From positions 1 to 32,615 of the forward strand of contig JAPPFW010000023.1 of NCBI GenBank assembly GCA_028821575.1: 32,615 nt of DNA. The letters run 5' to 3'. Every line of letters starts with the position of its first letter. Within the stretch, counting starts at the first letter, position 1. This stretch comes from a bacterium (GTDB taxonomy: Bacteria; Actinomycetota; Acidimicrobiia; Spongiisociales; Spongiisociaceae). The notes beneath the pieces were generated by a model, which did no database searches, had not been told where the DNA came from, and was given only the letters and a program-made list of their open reading frames with translations. The position numbers were made by a program, and so were the translations under genes. This document shows, one piece after another, positions 32,357 through 32,615 of the stretch.

Positions 32357-32615
32357 CGGCGAAGCCCTAGGTCGCGTCCGGGACGCAACGCTTCCCCCTC
32401 GGACAACGTCCTTGAGCAGGGCCTGGTCGACCCAACTAGGGAGTCGGCGCCAACCCCCTGCTCGAGGCGGAGAGGAACCATCCGGCGAAGGTCAGGGTCT
32501 AGAGAGGACTGCGAGCCCTGGCCAGCTTCGACCGCGCCAGAGTCATTGCGGTAGCAGTCTGGAGGCGGAGATGATCAGGAAGTCGTTGTGAGAGGCGAGC
32601 GGGTCGCTCAACGCT
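32357..32615. other. Right-edge region, no gene seen
   Basis: 259 bases to the window end. There is a small hairpin (gcgtc-cgg-gacgc, 32375-32387) after the GT-C gene and an 8-bp inverted repeat gagcaggg/ccctgctc (32414-32421, 32456-32463) with a 34-base loop. A structured RNA cannot be excluded, but I recognise none. Confidence 0.35.

Overview
The window looks like chromosomal DNA of a high-G+C actinobacterium. An uncultured member of the Acidimicrobiia or a neighbouring class is my best guess, but it is only a guess. The signs are strong G/C third-position bias, several start codons sitting 7-8 bases after a TANNNT -10 box (leaderless mRNAs), a DUF222-HNH gene with an actinobacterial-type LexA box, and a Rex repressor. 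I see no tRNA, rRNA, CRISPR array or complete insertion sequence. All calls come from reading the sequence; no database search was possible.

Layout. (1) 121-6175, minus strand: a mannitol PTS operon in the order IIC, IIB, IIA, mannitol-1-phosphate dehydrogenase, a 99-residue unknown protein, an inositol-monophosphatase-family phosphatase, and PTS enzyme I. Its IIA, IIB and IIC are separate proteins, and no HPr gene is visible. (2) 6275-7839: a small membrane protein diverging from a SAM hydroxide adenosyltransferase. (3) 8055-17440: a divergent respiratory locus. The minus arm encodes a CcoN-like protein that has lost every heme and copper ligand, a CcoO-like cytochrome c, and a second membrane cytochrome c. 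The plus arm encodes an unknown membrane protein, a 2[4Fe-4S] ferredoxin, a split b6-type cytochrome b, a Rieske protein, a diheme cytochrome c and a small membrane protein. Three subunits from the two arms share the same N-terminal mini-domain on a Pro/Ala linker. This is the strongest candidate for an undescribed system.

(4) 17440-19183: a decayed copy of rex, a GNAT acetyltransferase pseudogene with three frameshifts, and intact rex. (5) 19307-22036: a divergent ArgJ and an HNH endonuclease-domain gene under a probable LexA box. (6) 22604-25855: DsbB, a TlpA-type thioredoxin and transketolase. (7) 26219-27723: an orphan ribbon-helix-helix antitoxin-like gene overlapping a threonine-synthase-like gene that lacks its zinc-ribbon cysteines. 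(8) 27842-32356: a cell-surface polysaccharide region with an ABC exporter pair, a flippase-like membrane protein, a remnant of a GT2 glycosyltransferase, and a GT-C glycosyltransferase. The last gene carries a 168-bp IS630-type MITE inserted in frame.

Between genes lies a family of tandem 7-base repeats (51-121, 7832-7859, 9071-9175, 17446-17522, 20584-20618). Their unit sequence differs from place to place while the unit length stays constant, and they usually begin at or on a stop codon.
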